A stretch of DNA of 64,000 nt, taken from Myxococcus dinghuensis. GTDB lineage: Bacteria; Myxococcota; Myxococcia; Myxococcales; Myxococcaceae. Shown here in pieces: positions 46,099 to 56,081 of the stretch (the stretch's first letter is position 1; each line of letters starts with the position of its first letter). The notes under the pieces are model-generated. The model ran no database searches and had not been told where the DNA came from. It worked only from the letters and a program-made list of their open reading frames with translations. The stretch covers positions 62,001 through 126,000 of the forward strand of contig NZ_JAKCFB010000014.1 in assembly GCF_024198235.1 (NCBI RefSeq). The letters run 5' to 3'. The translations under genes and the position numbers were made by a program.

Positions 46099-48063
46099 AT
46101 GACCACGTCGACGGAAGCACTCTTCCCGCCGAAGGAGCACTTCAGCAGCCACGCTCACGTGCAGAGCCTGGAGGACTACCAGCGCCTGTACCGCCGCAGC
46201 ATCGAGCAGCCCGAGGCCTTCTGGGGCGAGATGGCCCAGCAGCTCACCTGGTTCCATCCGCCGGAGACGGTGCGCGAGGTGAACGCGGAGCAGGTGGACT
46301 TCGCCTGGTTCACGGGCGGCAAGCTCAACGCCGCCTTCAACGCGGTGGACCGCCACGCGCGCGAGCGCCCGGGCAAGGCCGCCATCCTCTGGGCGAAGAA
46401 CGAGCCCGGCGAGTACGAGACCATCACCTTCCGGGACCTCCAGCACCACGTGGGCCGCGTGGCCAACGTGCTCAAGGCCCACGGCGTGCGCAAGGGTGAC
46501 CGCGTCTGCATCTACCTGCCGATGATTCCGGAGCTGGCCTACACCATGCTCGCCTGCGCCCGCATCGGCGCGGTGCACTCGGTGGTGTTCGCGGGCTTCT
46601 CGTCGGAGTCGCTGCGCGAGCGCATCCTCGACTGTGGGGCGAAGGTGCTCGTCACCGCCAACGAGGGGCCGCGCGGCCCCAAGAGCGTCCACACCAAGGC
46701 CATCTCGGACGAGGCGGTGGAGGGCCTCACCCAGGTCAGCTCCGTGCTCGTCGTGCGCCGCACCTCCCGCGACGTCCCCATGACGGACGGCCGCGATTAC
46801 TGGCTGGACACGGAGATGGCGAAGCACCGGGGTGTCTGTCCGGCGGAGTGGATGGACGCCGAGGACCCGCTGTTCATCCTCTACACCTCCGGCTCCACGG
46901 GGAAGCCCAAGGGCGTGCTGCACACCACGGGCGGCTACCTGGTGTACGCGGCGACGACGCACCGCTTCGTCTTCGACGTACGGCCGGACGACATCCACTT
47001 CTGCACCGCCGACCTGGGCTGGGTGACCGGGCACACGTACCTGCTCTACGGCCCGCTCATCAACGGCACCACCACCGTGCTCTTCGAGTCCACGCCGACC
47101 TACCCGGACGCGGGTCGGCTGTGGCGCGTGGTGGACGACCTGAAGACCACCAACATCTACACCGCGCCCACCGCGCTGCGCGCGCTCATCAAGGAGGGCG
47201 ACGCGTGGGTGAAGCGGTCCTCGCGCAAGTCGCTGCGCCTGCTGGGCAGCGTGGGCGAGCCCATCAACCCGGAGGTGTGGCGCTGGTACCACGACGTGGT
47301 GGGCGAGCAGCGCTGCCCCATCATCGACACGTGGTGGCAGACGGAGACGGGGGGCATCCTCATCAGCCCGCTGCCCGGCGCCACGCCGTGCAAGCCCGGC
47401 TCCGCCACCCTGCCCTTCTTCGGCGTGGAGCCGGTGTTGCTGGACGACGAGGGCCGCATCATCGAGGGCAACGGCGTCAGCGGCAACCTGTGCCTGGCCC
47501 GCTCCTGGCCCGGCCAGGCGCGCACGCTGTACGGCCACCACCAGCGCTTCAAGGACACGTACTACTCGCGCTTCCCCAACCTGTACTTCACCGGCGACGG
47601 CTGCCGGCGCGACGAGGACGGGTACTACTGGATCACCGGCCGCGTGGACGACGTGCTCAACGTGTCCGGCCACCGCCTGGGCACCGCGGAGGTGGAGAGC
47701 GCGCTGGTGGCCCACGAGGCCGTGGCCGAGGCCGCGGTGGTGGGCTTCCCCCACGACATCAAGGGCACGGGCGTGTGCGCGTTCGTCACGGTGAAGCCGG
47801 ACTGGCAGGAGACGTCCTCCGAGCAGATGGTGGGCGCGCTCAAGGAGCAGGTGCGCCACGTCATCGGCCCCATCGCCACGCCGGACCGGGTGGTGGTGGT
47901 GCAGGGGCTGCCCAAGACGCGCTCGGGGAAGATCCTCCGGCGCATGCTGCGCAAGATCGCCTCCGGCGAGACGGAGAACCTGGGCGACGCCAGCACGCTG
48001 GCCGACCCCGCCGTGCTCGACGAGCTGCTCACCCAGGCGGCGCCCGCGCGCGCCAAGCCGTAG
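46099..48063 (+). CDS. acs: acetyl-CoA synthetase
   Basis: AMP-forming acetate:CoA ligase, activating acetate for central metabolism; cytoplasmic. 654 residues, normal length. Adenylation motifs: YTSGSTGKPKG (P-loop, near 263), TWWQTETGG (near 415), YWITGRVDDVLNVSGHR (hinge region, near 515), and PKTRSGKILRRMLRKIA at about 608-624, whose Lys is the usual acetylation and catalytic site. 36 bases after the porin gene and 28 before yjcH, in one apparent operon. Confidence 0.97.
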   Translation: MTTSTEALFPPKEHFSSHAHVQSLEDYQRLYRRSIEQPEAFWGEMAQQLTWFHPPETVREVNAEQVDFAWFTGGKLNAAFNAVDRHARERPGKAAILWAKNEPGEYETITFRDLQHHVGRVANVLKAHGVRKGDRVCIYLPMIPELAYTMLACARIGAVHSVVFAGFSSESLRERILDCGAKVLVTANEGPRGPKSVHTKAISDEAVEGLTQVSSVLVVRRTSRDVPMTDGRDYWLDTEMAKHRGVCPAEWMDAEDPLFILYTSGSTGKPKGVLHTTGGYLVYAATTHRFVFDVRPDDIHFCTADLGWVTGHTYLLYGPLINGTTTVLFESTPTYPDAGRLWRVVDDLKTTNIYTAPTALRALIKEGDAWVKRSSRKSLRLLGSVGEPINPEVWRWYHDVVGEQRCPIIDTWWQTETGGILISPLPGATPCKPGSATLPFFGVEPVLLDDEGRIIEGNGVSGNLCLARSWPGQARTLYGHHQRFKDTYYSRFPNLYFTGDGCRRDEDGYYWITGRVDDVLNVSGHRLGTAEVESALVAHEAVAEAAVVGFPHDIKGTGVCAFVTVKPDWQETSSEQMVGALKEQVRHVIGPIATPDRVVVVQGLPKTRSGKILRRMLRKIASGETENLGDASTLADPAVLDELLTQAAPARAKP

Positions 48064-48091
48064 TCCATCCCCGTCGCACAGGAGGCAAGAC

Positions 48092-48370
48092 ATGTCCGGC
48101 AATCCCCAAGAGGACGCCCTGGAAGCACTGGCCGCCGCGCGCTGGCGCGTGGCCGCGGTGCTGACGGTGGCCACGCTGGTGGCGTACTTCGGCTTCATCC
48201 TGCTGGTGGCGTTCAACAAGCCGCTGATGGGCGAGCAGCTCACCCCCGGGCTGTCCGTGGGCATCGTCCTGGGCGCGGTGGTCATCGTCACCGCCTGGGC
48301 CCTGACGGGCCTCTACATGCTGTGGGCGAACGGCAAGTACGACCGCGCCCTGCACCAACTCCGTCGCTGA
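48092..48370 (+). CDS. yjcH: DUF485 membrane protein (YjcH-like)
   Basis: 92 residues with two membrane helices (about 24-46 and 60-81): [28 protein letters not shown] and [24 protein letters not shown]. This is the DUF485 protein always found before actP in acetate operons; its role with the permease is not fully known. AGGAGG stands before the ATG. 13 bases separate it from actP. Confidence 0.93.
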   Translation: MSGNPQEDALEALAAARWRVAAVLTVATLVAYFGFILLVAFNKPLMGEQLTPGLSVGIVLGAVVIVTAWALTGLYMLWANGKYDRALHQLRR

Positions 48371-48383
48371 AGAGGGCCTGCGC

Positions 48384-50021
48384 ATGAACCCGACCTCGGT
48401 CTCCCCCACGCAGCTCGGCCAGCCCAACAGCACGGCCATCGGCTTCTTCATCCTCTTCGTCGGCGTCACCCTGGGAATCACGTACTGGGCGGCGCGCAAG
48501 ACGAAGACGACCTCGGAGTTCTTCGCCGCCGGCGGCGGCGTCAGCGCCCTGCAGAACGGCTTCGCGCTCGCGGGCGACTACATGAGCGCGGCGAGCTTCC
48601 TGGGCATCGCGGGCCTGGTGGCCACCTCCGGCTTCGACGGCCTCATCTATTCGGTGGGCTGGCTGGTGGGCTGGCCGGTGGTGACGTTCCTCATCGCCGA
48701 GCCGCTGCGCAACCTGGGCAAGTACACCTTCGCGGACGTGGTGGCCTACCGGCTGCGCCAGACGCCGGTGCGGCTGTCCGCGGCGGTGGGGACGCTCACG
48801 GTGGTGAGCTTCTACCTGATCGCTCAGATGGTGGGCGCCGGCAACCTCATCCACATGCTGTTCGGCCTGTCCTACGAGATGGCCGTCGTCATCGTGGGCG
48901 CGGTGATGATCCTCTACGTGCTGTTCGGCGGGATGATCGCCACCACCTGGGTCCAGATCGTCAAGGCGGTGCTGCTCCTGGGAGGCGCCACGGGCCTGGC
49001 CGGCGCGGTGCTGTACAAGTTCGGCTTCAACCCCGCGACCCTCTTCAACGAGGCGGCCACGCGGTACGGGCCGCAGGTGCTGGCGCCGGGCGCGCTGGTG
49101 AGCAACCCGCTGGAGACGGTGTCGCTGGGGCTGGCGCTGATGTTCGGCACGGCGGGCCTGCCGCACATCCTCATGCGCTTCTACACGGTGCCGGACGCGA
49201 AGGCCGCGCGCAGCAGCGTGTTCTACGCCACGGGGCTCATCGGCTACTTCTACCTGGTGACGTTCATCCTCGGCTTCGGCGCGTCCGTGCTGGTGGGGCG
49301 GCAGGCCATCACCGGGGTGGACAAGGGCGGCAACATGGCGGCGCCCATGCTGGCGGAGGTGGTGGGCGGCACGGGCTTCCTGGGCTTCATCTCCGCGGTG
49401 GCCTTCGCCACCATCCTCGCGGTGGTGGCCGGCCTGACGCTGTCCGGCGCGGCGGCGCTGTCGCACGACCTGTGGTCCAGCGTGGTGCGCAAGGGCGAGG
49501 CGCCAGAGCACGAGCAGCTCAAGGTGGCGCGGCTGGCGAGCCTCTTCCTGGGCGTGCTCGCCATCGTCCTGGGCGTGGTCTTCAAGGGGCAGAACGTGGC
49601 CTTCATGGTGGGGCTGGCCTTCGCCATCGCCGCGAGCGCCAACTTCCCCGCGCTGCTGTTGTCCATGGCGTGGAAGGGCTTCACCACGCGCGGCGCGGTG
49701 GCGAGCATGCTCACCGGCGCCATCAGCTCCGTGCTGCTCATCTTCCTGTCGCCCACCGTACAGGTGGACCTGCTGAAGAACGCGACCGCGCTGTTTCCGC
49801 TGAAGAATCCAGGCATCATCACGATTCCGCTGGCCTTCGTCGTGGGAGGAATCGTTTCGCTGCTGTCTCCGGAGCGCGAGGCCTCCTCGCGCTTCGCCGA
49901 GGTGAAGCACCGGATGCATGTCGGCCTGGGCAAGCCCTCGCCGGTGGCCGCCGTCCCCTCGACGGCCACCGCCTCGGCGGCATCCACGCCTTCCGCCACG
50001 GCCACGCCCAGCAAGGCGTGA
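48384..50021 (+). CDS. actP: cation/acetate symporter
   Basis: Sodium:solute symporter family permease for acetate and similar short carboxylates in the inner membrane; 545 residues, about 13 helices. Family landmarks: [77 protein letters not shown] and the C-terminal [14 protein letters not shown]. An Ala/Thr/Pro-rich tail (last 40 residues) is species-specific. Last gene of the acetate unit and followed by a terminator hairpin. Confidence 0.95.
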   Translation: MNPTSVSPTQLGQPNSTAIGFFILFVGVTLGITYWAARKTKTTSEFFAAGGGVSALQNGFALAGDYMSAASFLGIAGLVATSGFDGLIYSVGWLVGWPVVTFLIAEPLRNLGKYTFADVVAYRLRQTPVRLSAAVGTLTVVSFYLIAQMVGAGNLIHMLFGLSYEMAVVIVGAVMILYVLFGGMIATTWVQIVKAVLLLGGATGLAGAVLYKFGFNPATLFNEAATRYGPQVLAPGALVSNPLETVSLGLALMFGTAGLPHILMRFYTVPDAKAARSSVFYATGLIGYFYLVTFILGFGASVLVGRQAITGVDKGGNMAAPMLAEVVGGTGFLGFISAVAFATILAVVAGLTLSGAAALSHDLWSSVVRKGEAPEHEQLKVARLASLFLGVLAIVLGVVFKGQNVAFMVGLAFAIAASANFPALLLSMAWKGFTTRGAVASMLTGAISSVLLIFLSPTVQVDLLKNATALFPLKNPGIITIPLAFVVGGIVSLLSPEREASSRFAEVKHRMHVGLGKPSPVAAVPSTATASAASTPSATATPSKA

Positions 50022-50336
50022 GCGTGCGTCACACACGCCCTCCTCTTTCATTGCTCCTGGGGAGGAGGGCAGGGACGGGGACTCAGGCTTCCAAGGGGCC
50101 TGGGTCCCGTCCCCTTTTCACCCGCCGGTGCGCGCCGCGAGCAGCCCCGTCGCCCGCCCCCTGAAGCCAGGGAGGCCGGACGGCCGAGGGCCCCGGGCGC
50201 GCCCGCCCCACTCCACCCGAGAATCCTTTCGCGCCCCGCATGGCTCTCACGGGCGCACCCCGTCATCATGGCGGGGTGACCGGGGGCGTCGAGACCCGCC
50301 CCTGCTCGGACTCTCTTCTCGTCGGGTGTGGCTTCG
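50022..50336. other. 315-base gap between actP and the YeeE-like genes
   Basis: Holds the two hairpins that follow actP (50037-50070 and 50072-50118). The rest, to the start of the next gene, is GC-rich without a gene or a promoter motif that I can identify. Confidence 0.5.
50072..50118 (+). terminator. terminator after actP
   Basis: GGGACGGGGACTCAGGC (50072-50088) pairs with GCCTGGGTCCCGTCCC (about 50098-50113) in a long stem with one bulge and one mismatch, then CCTTTT. A smaller 9-base stem (GCCCTCCTC 50037-50045 with GAGGAGGGC 50062-50070) lies between it and the actP stop. Confidence 0.65.
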
Positions 50337-50762
50337 ATGAACTCCTACCTCCTTCCCCTGCTGGGCGGCGTCCTCATCGGCGTGGCCGCCTCGCTCCTCT
50401 TGCTCTTCAACGGCCGCGTCGCGGGCATCAGCGGCATCCTCGGTGGGCTGCTGGCCCCCGCTCCCGGCGAGGCCGGCTGGCGGGGCGCCTTCCTCCTGGG
50501 GCTCGCGGGCGGTGGCGTGCTGCTGGCGCTCGTCCGGCCGCACGCCTTCGGAGCCCCCGTGGTGCCGGGGCTCGGGGTCGCCGTCGTCGCGGGGCTGCTG
50601 GTGGGTTTCGGCACGCGGCTGGGCAACGGCTGCACGAGCGGCCACGGCGTCTGCGGGCTGGCGCGGGGCGCGGGGCGCTCGCTGGTGGCGACGCTGGTGT
50701 TCATGGCGACGGGCGCGCTCACCGTCTTCGTCGCGCGGCACGTGGTGGGGGGCGCGCCATGA
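50337..50762 (+). CDS. YeeE/YedE-family transporter, N-terminal half-protein
   Basis: 141 residues with four membrane helices, starting at the ATG at 50337 (a GTG at 50328 is the other choice). [20 protein letters not shown] and [16 protein letters not shown] are typical. [16 protein letters not shown] carries the conserved Cys thought to relay thiosulfate or sulfane sulfur in the TsuA/YeeE family. Overlaps the second half by ATGA (50759-50762), so the two are made together. Also known as the PmpA/PmpB split form. Confidence 0.88.
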   Translation: MNSYLLPLLGGVLIGVAASLLLLFNGRVAGISGILGGLLAPAPGEAGWRGAFLLGLAGGGVLLALVRPHAFGAPVVPGLGVAVVAGLLVGFGTRLGNGCTSGHGVCGLARGAGRSLVATLVFMATGALTVFVARHVVGGAP

Positions 50763-51202
50763 AGGCCTCGCTCGCGGCGGGACTGGCCGGGCTGCTGTTC
50801 GCGGTGGGCCTGGGGCTGGGCGGCATGACGGACCCGGCGAAGGTGGTGGGCTTCCTCGACGTGGCGGGCGCGTGGGACCCGAGCCTCGCGTTCGTCATGG
50901 CGGGCGCGCTCGGCAGCCACGCGCTGCTGCGGCGCCTCATCCTGCGCCGACGGCGGCCGGTGCTCGCGCCCGCGTTCCCCACCGCGGGCACGACGCGCGT
51001 GGACGCGCGGCTCGTTGCGGGCGCGGCGCTCTTCGGCGTGGGCTGGGGACTGGCGGGCTACTGCCCGGGGCCCGCGCTCGTGGTCCTGCCCGTGGGAGGC
51101 GCGACGGTGCTGCTCTTCGTCGTCGGAATGGTGGTGGGGATGGGCGCCTTCCGGTGGTGGGAATCCCGGCTCACGGCACGCACGCAGGCCCAGCCAGGCT
51201 GA
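50759..51202 (+). CDS. YeeE/YedE-family transporter, C-terminal half-protein
   Basis: 147 residues with about four membrane helices. [47 protein letters not shown] and [16 protein letters not shown] (second conserved Cys) identify the partner half. Together the pair would form the inner-membrane sulfur-compound channel that is one polypeptide in E. coli YeeE. No rhodanese or sulfurtransferase gene is adjacent. Confidence 0.88.
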   Translation: MKASLAAGLAGLLFAVGLGLGGMTDPAKVVGFLDVAGAWDPSLAFVMAGALGSHALLRRLILRRRRPVLAPAFPTAGTTRVDARLVAGAALFGVGWGLAGYCPGPALVVLPVGGATVLLFVVGMVVGMGAFRWWESRLTARTQAQPG

Positions 51203-51386
51203 CGCAGGAGCCGCTGTCGGACGTCCGCGGCACGTGCGGGCTAAGGGAAACCCCTTGCTGCGGGCTCCCAAACTCAGACTCCCGGGCATGTGAATTGATT
51301 GGGACATCACATCCGCACACAAGCGGCGCTTGAATCACAGCCCGCGGGATACTGGGCGCATGCGTGGTCGCTAGGATGGGTCCCCG

Positions 51387-52967
51387 ATGCCACGCGCAGC
51401 GAATAGGATTCTGGACGTCGACGAGGAAAAGCTCGTCCACCAGTTCCCCGGGCTGGACCGAAAAGCGGTGGGGGCGTTCTTCACCCCCGCGCCGCTGGTG
51501 GAGCGCACGCTATCGCTTGCGATGGCGCACCTGGGGGACGGGCCACTCACTGTCATCGATCCGGCCTGCGGGGCCGGAGCGTTTCTCTCGGCCGCCGCCA
51601 AGCTCTGGCCCGGCGCCCGACTCTGCGGGTTGGAGCTGGATCCAGCCGTCGCCCGGCTGTGTCAGGCCCGAGTCCCCAGCGCGGAGGTGCGCGAGGGTGA
51701 CGCGCTGCGCGCGGGGATGGACCCCATCCTGGCCACGGTGTCCCCGGACCACCGTGAGCTGTGGGTGGGCAATCCGCCCTACAACGGCACGTCCCCCGTG
51801 CTGAAGGACCCCAATGCCTACGCGAAGCTGCGGGCGCTGCTCCCGTTCGCGCTTCCACCGGGCACCAGCCTGCGGGACGACTTCGCGTTCTTCCTGCTGG
51901 TGGCGGCGCAAAGACTCTCCACGCGCCCGGGGGTGCTGGCCTTCATCACGCCCGCGAGCCTGTTGGATGCCTTTCTCTACGCGCCCCTGCGCCAATCCCT
52001 CACACGCACCCTCGCCTTGCGGGAGGTGGTGGACCTGGGCCCTGGCGCGTTCGCGGGCACGCAGGTGCGCACCTGCATCACCGTGTGGTCATCCATTCCA
52101 GGCCACATGGACCCGCCGCGCTTCGAGCGCAAGGGCAGCTTCCAGCACTTCACGCCGGAGGCCCCGGAGTGGCGGCTGGCGCCCACGACGCCGGAGGCCA
52201 GCGCGCTGGACGCGCGGTGGAGCGCGCTCGGCGAGCCGCTCACCACGCTGGTGCCGGTGAGCCTGCCCGGGGTGAAGACGCGCTTCGACGAGCTGCTGGT
52301 GGACGCGGACCCGCAGCGCCTGCTCGAGCGCATCCGCGCCTTCGCCGCCGCCACCGAGGAGTCGCTGCCCGAGTTCGCGCGGGCCCACGGCCTGCCGGAG
52401 GAGCTGCTGCCCAAGCTGCGGGCGCTGAAGGTGGGGACGCCGCTGGAGGTGGACGCGCGCCACCTGCGCCCCTTCTTCCGCTATGGCGGAGCCCGGCACC
52501 GCGGCACCCTGCCGCCCGAGGCGCGCGCCTACTGCTACCTGGACCGGCGCCTCATCCCACGCGGGGACCACCGCCTGCGCGGGCCGTACGACCCGCACGT
52601 CGGGGCGGTGAAGCTGCTCTTCAACGTGCGGGAGCTGCCCCTGTCCGCGGCGCTGCTCGAGGAGGAGGGCTGCGTCCACGACCACCGGCACGCGCGCTTC
52701 GCGCCGCTGTACGTGCCCCAGCGCCTCCGCGACGAGGGGCTGCGGGTCACACGCTCGGTGGAATCCGCGGACGAGCTGGGCCCGCTGGTGCCGAACCTGT
52801 CACCGCGCGGGTTGGAGTGGGCGGAGACGCTGGGCGGCCCGCAGGCCGCGTTCCAGGCCATCGTGCGGTTCCTCAACAGCGCCGACGTCCAGCGCAACTG
52901 GGCGCCCGCGTTCGGCGCTTCACGCGTGGTGCCCGTTCCACTGGTGACGTCGGAGTCCCAGCAGTGA
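51387..52967 (+). CDS. solitary N6-adenine DNA methyltransferase
   Basis: 526 residues. SAM-binding motif DPACGAGAFLSAAA near residue 56 and catalytic motif NPPYNG near 128 define an N6-adenine methylase of the gamma/TaqI-like class (SAM motif before the catalytic one). FFTPAPLVERTL at 31-42 is the usual entry segment. The C-terminal half (about 300-526) would be the target-recognition region. No nuclease motif is seen in the protein and no endonuclease gene stands nearby, so it may be an orphan methylase. It could also modify RNA or protein; DNA is favoured by family. Confidence 0.85.
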   Translation: MPRAANRILDVDEEKLVHQFPGLDRKAVGAFFTPAPLVERTLSLAMAHLGDGPLTVIDPACGAGAFLSAAAKLWPGARLCGLELDPAVARLCQARVPSAEVREGDALRAGMDPILATVSPDHRELWVGNPPYNGTSPVLKDPNAYAKLRALLPFALPPGTSLRDDFAFFLLVAAQRLSTRPGVLAFITPASLLDAFLYAPLRQSLTRTLALREVVDLGPGAFAGTQVRTCITVWSSIPGHMDPPRFERKGSFQHFTPEAPEWRLAPTTPEASALDARWSALGEPLTTLVPVSLPGVKTRFDELLVDADPQRLLERIRAFAAATEESLPEFARAHGLPEELLPKLRALKVGTPLEVDARHLRPFFRYGGARHRGTLPPEARAYCYLDRRLIPRGDHRLRGPYDPHVGAVKLLFNVRELPLSAALLEEEGCVHDHRHARFAPLYVPQRLRDEGLRVTRSVESADELGPLVPNLSPRGLEWAETLGGPQAAFQAIVRFLNSADVQRNWAPAFGASRVVPVPLVTSESQQ

Positions 52968-53074
52968 ACATCCCGCTTCGAGCGGCCCGCATGGTTTCCC
53001 ACCGGGCCGCTTGAACAACCGCTAGTGTCCGCCCGTCGCTGAGCACACATCTCCTCAGGAGGAAGGACACTCTC

Positions 53075-53659
53075 ATGAAGATCCGAGCGCTGCTGACCGC
53101 CACCGTCCTCACCGCCGCCGCCCCCGCGCTGGCCCAGGCGCCCCAGGCCGCGGCCCCCGCGCCGGCGGAGCAGCCCCCCGCCGCCGCCGCGCCGAAGCAG
53201 CCCGCGCCGAAGAAGGGCGAGACGGCGAAGGCCGTGATGCGGGACGCCCAGGGCAAGGACCTGGGTGAAATCACCCTCGAGCAGACGGCCGGTGGCGTCG
53301 TCATCAAGGGCACCCTGACCAACCTGGCGCCGGGCGAGCACGCCATCCACATCCACGAGGTGGGCAAGTGCGAGGCCCCGGACTTCAAGACGGCGGGTGG
53401 CCACTTCAACCCGACGAAGAAGGCCCACGGCATCATGGCCACCAAGGGCAAGCACCACGGCGACCTGCCCAACCTCTACGTGGACCCGGAGGGCAAGGTG
53501 CAGTTCGACACGTTCGCCACCGGCGGCCTCACCGTGAAGTCGCTGTTCGACAAGGACGGCTCCGCCATCGTCGTCCACGCCAAGCAGGATGACTACTACT
53601 CCGACCCGACCGGCGACGCCGGTGGCCGCATCGCCTGCGGCGTGGTGGAGAAGCAGTAA
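53075..53659 (+). CDS. sodC: Cu/Zn superoxide dismutase, periplasmic
   Basis: Dismutates superoxide in the periplasm. 194 residues: signal peptide MKIRALLTATVLTAAAPALA, a 35-residue Ala/Pro linker, then the SOD barrel. Metal ligands are visible in HAIHIHEVG (two Cu His), GGHFNP (bridging/Zn His), HHGDLPN (Zn His and Asp) and the last Cu His in VVHAKQDDY. The disulfide Cys pair is in GKCEAPDF and RIACGVV. AGGAGGAAGG precedes the ATG. All catalytic residues are intact. Confidence 0.96.
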   Translation: MKIRALLTATVLTAAAPALAQAPQAAAPAPAEQPPAAAAPKQPAPKKGETAKAVMRDAQGKDLGEITLEQTAGGVVIKGTLTNLAPGEHAIHIHEVGKCEAPDFKTAGGHFNPTKKAHGIMATKGKHHGDLPNLYVDPEGKVQFDTFATGGLTVKSLFDKDGSAIVVHAKQDDYYSDPTGDAGGRIACGVVEKQ

Positions 53660-53678
53660 CCCGTCGGTCGTGTTCGTG

Positions 53679-53714
53679 GCTTCCCGCCGAGTGCCTCACG
53701 GCCAGGCGGGAAGC
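53679..53714. terminator. hairpin between convergent sodC and lipoprotein genes
   Basis: GCTTCCCGCC (53679-53688) pairs perfectly with GGCGGGAAGC (53705-53714) around a 16-base loop, 20 bases past the sodC stop and overlapping the last codons of the opposite gene. Probable two-way terminator; no T-run. Confidence 0.5.
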
Positions 53715-54217
53715 TCACGGCGCCACGCGAAGCGCCTCGCGCAGACGGACTCCTGGGGTTTATGGAAGGTGAGGAGATAGGACCCCTGCACCAGTTCGCA
53801 GCGATTGCGCCGGCACACGGCGCCGCTCGGCCTGGAATTGATGACGCCGCAGATGATGGCGCACTTCAGCTGCTCGGCCTTGGCCTTCCCCTTCGCCTCC
53901 CACCACGCACGATTCACCGCGACGAAGGCAGGCTCGGCAATCCCCAGGGTCGTCCAGATGAGGACATCGTCGCAATCCCGGTCCTCTCGGCACGTGGCAC
54001 GAGACTCCAACTCCAACAGGAACCGCATCGCGGGAGGGTTGCACTCGGGCCTACCGGCGCTCGGGCCTGGAGGCAGCCCCTCTTCCGCCAGGCATTGGCT
54101 CAGCGCGAGTTGCTCCGACGGAAGGTAGTTCGAGGGGCGACGGGCGAGGCAGCCCGACAGGCCACAGGCCAGCATCCAGACGACAGGGACGGAGACACGT
54201 CGCGACAAGGCGCTCAT
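53696..54217 (-). CDS. hypothetical lipoprotein
   Basis: 173 residues; signal MSALSRRVSVPVVWMLACGLSGC with lipobox GLSGC (Cys23). The mature part has paired Cys (CREDRDCDDV, CAIICG, CRRNRC) suggesting disulfides, and the motif EPAFVAVNRAWWEAKGKAKAEQLKC. It resembles a recurrent myxobacterial lipoprotein type but I cannot name a family. Function unknown. Confidence 0.75.
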   Translation of the reverse strand: MSALSRRVSVPVVWMLACGLSGCLARRPSNYLPSEQLALSQCLAEEGLPPGPSAGRPECNPPAMRFLLELESRATCREDRDCDDVLIWTTLGIAEPAFVAVNRAWWEAKGKAKAEQLKCAIICGVINSRPSGAVCRRNRCELVQGSYLLTFHKPQESVCARRFAWRRELPAWP

Positions 54218-54392
54218 CGAGCCGGCGACGGTAGCACGACCCCATCACCGCCCTCGGAACCCCTCACATCCAACGACGACCCCTCGGCGCGGGCCGCGGC
54301 GCGCTCGGATGAGCGACACGGCGCGACGTCACCACCGGTGGACGCCACTCCGGCCCCTGGCCCCGCGACGCGCGGAGCGGAAGCCCCCCGGC

Positions 54393-55985
54393 TCAGTGGA
54401 CGGGTCGGGCGACGGCGGCGCCCGCCGGCTCCTGCACGGGCGCGAAGCGCAGGTCCTGGAAGTCGAAGCTGAAGTCGGTGAGCGGCGACACGGGCTGCAT
54501 CCGCATCTCCCCCAGCGAACCATCCGGCTTGAGCGTGAAGGACACGAACGCGTCCGCGTTGAGCGAGCGGTCCCTCCAGCGCGCGACGAACGTGTCGTAT
54601 TGCCAGTGCTCCAGGTCGCCCACGAGTCCCGGCGTGCGGCCGAAGCGCAGCACCAGCTTTTCGCCCTCGCGCACCAGCGTCACGTCGCCGTACCACGGGT
54701 CGCGGAACTTCCCGGCGTACGCCTCGAGCGGCAGCGACGGCTTGGACTGCGTGTTGCGCCCACCCTGGAGGCCCGCGAGCTGTCCCTCCGCCTTGGCCCG
54801 CTTCGCGTCGTCGTCCGCCTTGAACGCGGCCACCCAGTCCGTCGCGGGCGCGCCCAGGTACGCGTCGAGCACCGTCCACAGGGGCACCTCGAAGCCGCCG
54901 CGCTCCTCCTGGTTCGTCAGCACGGCGATGCCCAGGTTCAGCTCCGGCACCAGCAGCACACGCGAGTAGTAGCCCGGCAGCGCGCCGCTGTGCCCCACCA
55001 GCTTGTAGCCCCGGTAGTCCCGCAGCGACCAGCCCAGGGCATAGGCCGCGAAGTTCGCGCGCAGCCCCGTCAGCGCCTTCGACGGCTCGGGGACGGACAT
55101 CACCGTCTGCGCCGCCCACATCTCCTTCGACTGCGCCTCGCTGAACAGGCGCTTCTTCCCCTCCGTGCCCGGAACCACGCCCCGGCCCAACTGCGTCAAC
55201 ATCCACTTCGCCAGGTCGTTCACCGTGGAGTTGATGGCCGCCGCGGGCGCGTTGTTGTCGAAGCCCATGGGGGAGATGGGCTTGAGCACGCCGTCCGCCT
55301 TGGCGTGCGGCGTCGCCACGTTGGCGCTCACGCGCAGCGCCTTGGACAGCGTGCTGCTGTCCTTCATGGCCAGCGGCAGGAAGATGCGCTCGCGCACGAA
55401 GTCGCGCCAGTGCCGGCCGCTCACCTTCTCGATGACCTTGCCCGCGACCAGGTAGAGGATGTTGTCGTACGCGTAGCGGCTGCGGAAGCTCGTCGCGGGC
55501 GCGATGTGGCGCAGCTTCGCGACGATTTCGTCCTCGGTGAAGGTGGACTGCGGGAAGTACAGCAGGTCCCCCGCGCCCAACCCCAAGCCGCTGCGGTGGA
55601 CGAACAGGTCGCGCACCGTCATCTCGCGCGTGACGTACGGGTCGAACATCTGGAAGGACGGCACGTGGTCCACCACGCGGTCGTCCCAGCTGAGCTTCCC
55701 CTCGTCGACGAGCATCGCCACGGCGGCCGCCGTGAAGGCCTTGCTGTTGGAGGCGATGGCGAACAGCGTGTCCGCCGTCACCGGCGCCGCGTCGCCCAGC
55801 TTGCGCACGCCGTAGCCCTTGGCCAGGACGACCTTGCCGTCCTTCACCACCGCCAGCGCCACGCCGGGCACGTCGAACGTCTTCAGCGTGCGCTCCATCG
55901 TCGCGTCCAGGTCCGGCGGCAACGACTGCGCGAGCGACGGGGTCAGCGGCAGGAAGACGACGAGCAGCGCGAGGACATGGCGCAC
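54393..55985 (-). CDS. serine hydrolase of the beta-lactamase class C family
   Basis: 530 residues from a GTG at 55985, which gives a signal peptide (RHVLALLVVFLPLTPSLAQ). The nucleophile motif is Ser79-x-x-Lys82 (SNSK) in TLFAIASNSKAFTA; the YxN motif is in YAYDNILY; the HxG motif is HSGALPG. The C-terminal 150 residues (DDDAKRAKAEGQLAGLQ onward, SFDFQDLRF at the end) form a DUF3471-like lipocalin-type domain often fused to this family. Members are esterases, D-amino peptidases or peptidoglycan hydrolases; a resistance role is not implied. Confidence 0.9.
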   Translation of the reverse strand: MRHVLALLVVFLPLTPSLAQSLPPDLDATMERTLKTFDVPGVALAVVKDGKVVLAKGYGVRKLGDAAPVTADTLFAIASNSKAFTAAAVAMLVDEGKLSWDDRVVDHVPSFQMFDPYVTREMTVRDLFVHRSGLGLGAGDLLYFPQSTFTEDEIVAKLRHIAPATSFRSRYAYDNILYLVAGKVIEKVSGRHWRDFVRERIFLPLAMKDSSTLSKALRVSANVATPHAKADGVLKPISPMGFDNNAPAAAINSTVNDLAKWMLTQLGRGVVPGTEGKKRLFSEAQSKEMWAAQTVMSVPEPSKALTGLRANFAAYALGWSLRDYRGYKLVGHSGALPGYYSRVLLVPELNLGIAVLTNQEERGGFEVPLWTVLDAYLGAPATDWVAAFKADDDAKRAKAEGQLAGLQGGRNTQSKPSLPLEAYAGKFRDPWYGDVTLVREGEKLVLRFGRTPGLVGDLEHWQYDTFVARWRDRSLNADAFVSFTLKPDGSLGEMRMQPVSPLTDFSFDFQDLRFAPVQEPAGAAVARPVH

Positions 55986-56081
55986 GCGGAGGACTCCAGG
56001 AAGAGGGCGTTCTCCCCTGTCTAGCGCACCCGTCGCCCACGCTACAGCGCCCGGCGTTGCGCCAGGCGCCGTCACACCGCG

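Noticed and set aside
44836-48291. A minus-strand frame of about 1150 codons covering the acetate genes
   Set aside because: Same mirror effect; acs and the porin on the plus strand are unambiguous.
50337-51202. Treating the two YeeE/YedE halves as a gene broken by frameshift
   Set aside because: The halves overlap by ATGA, each begins with its own start codon, and the split form is known from other bacteria.
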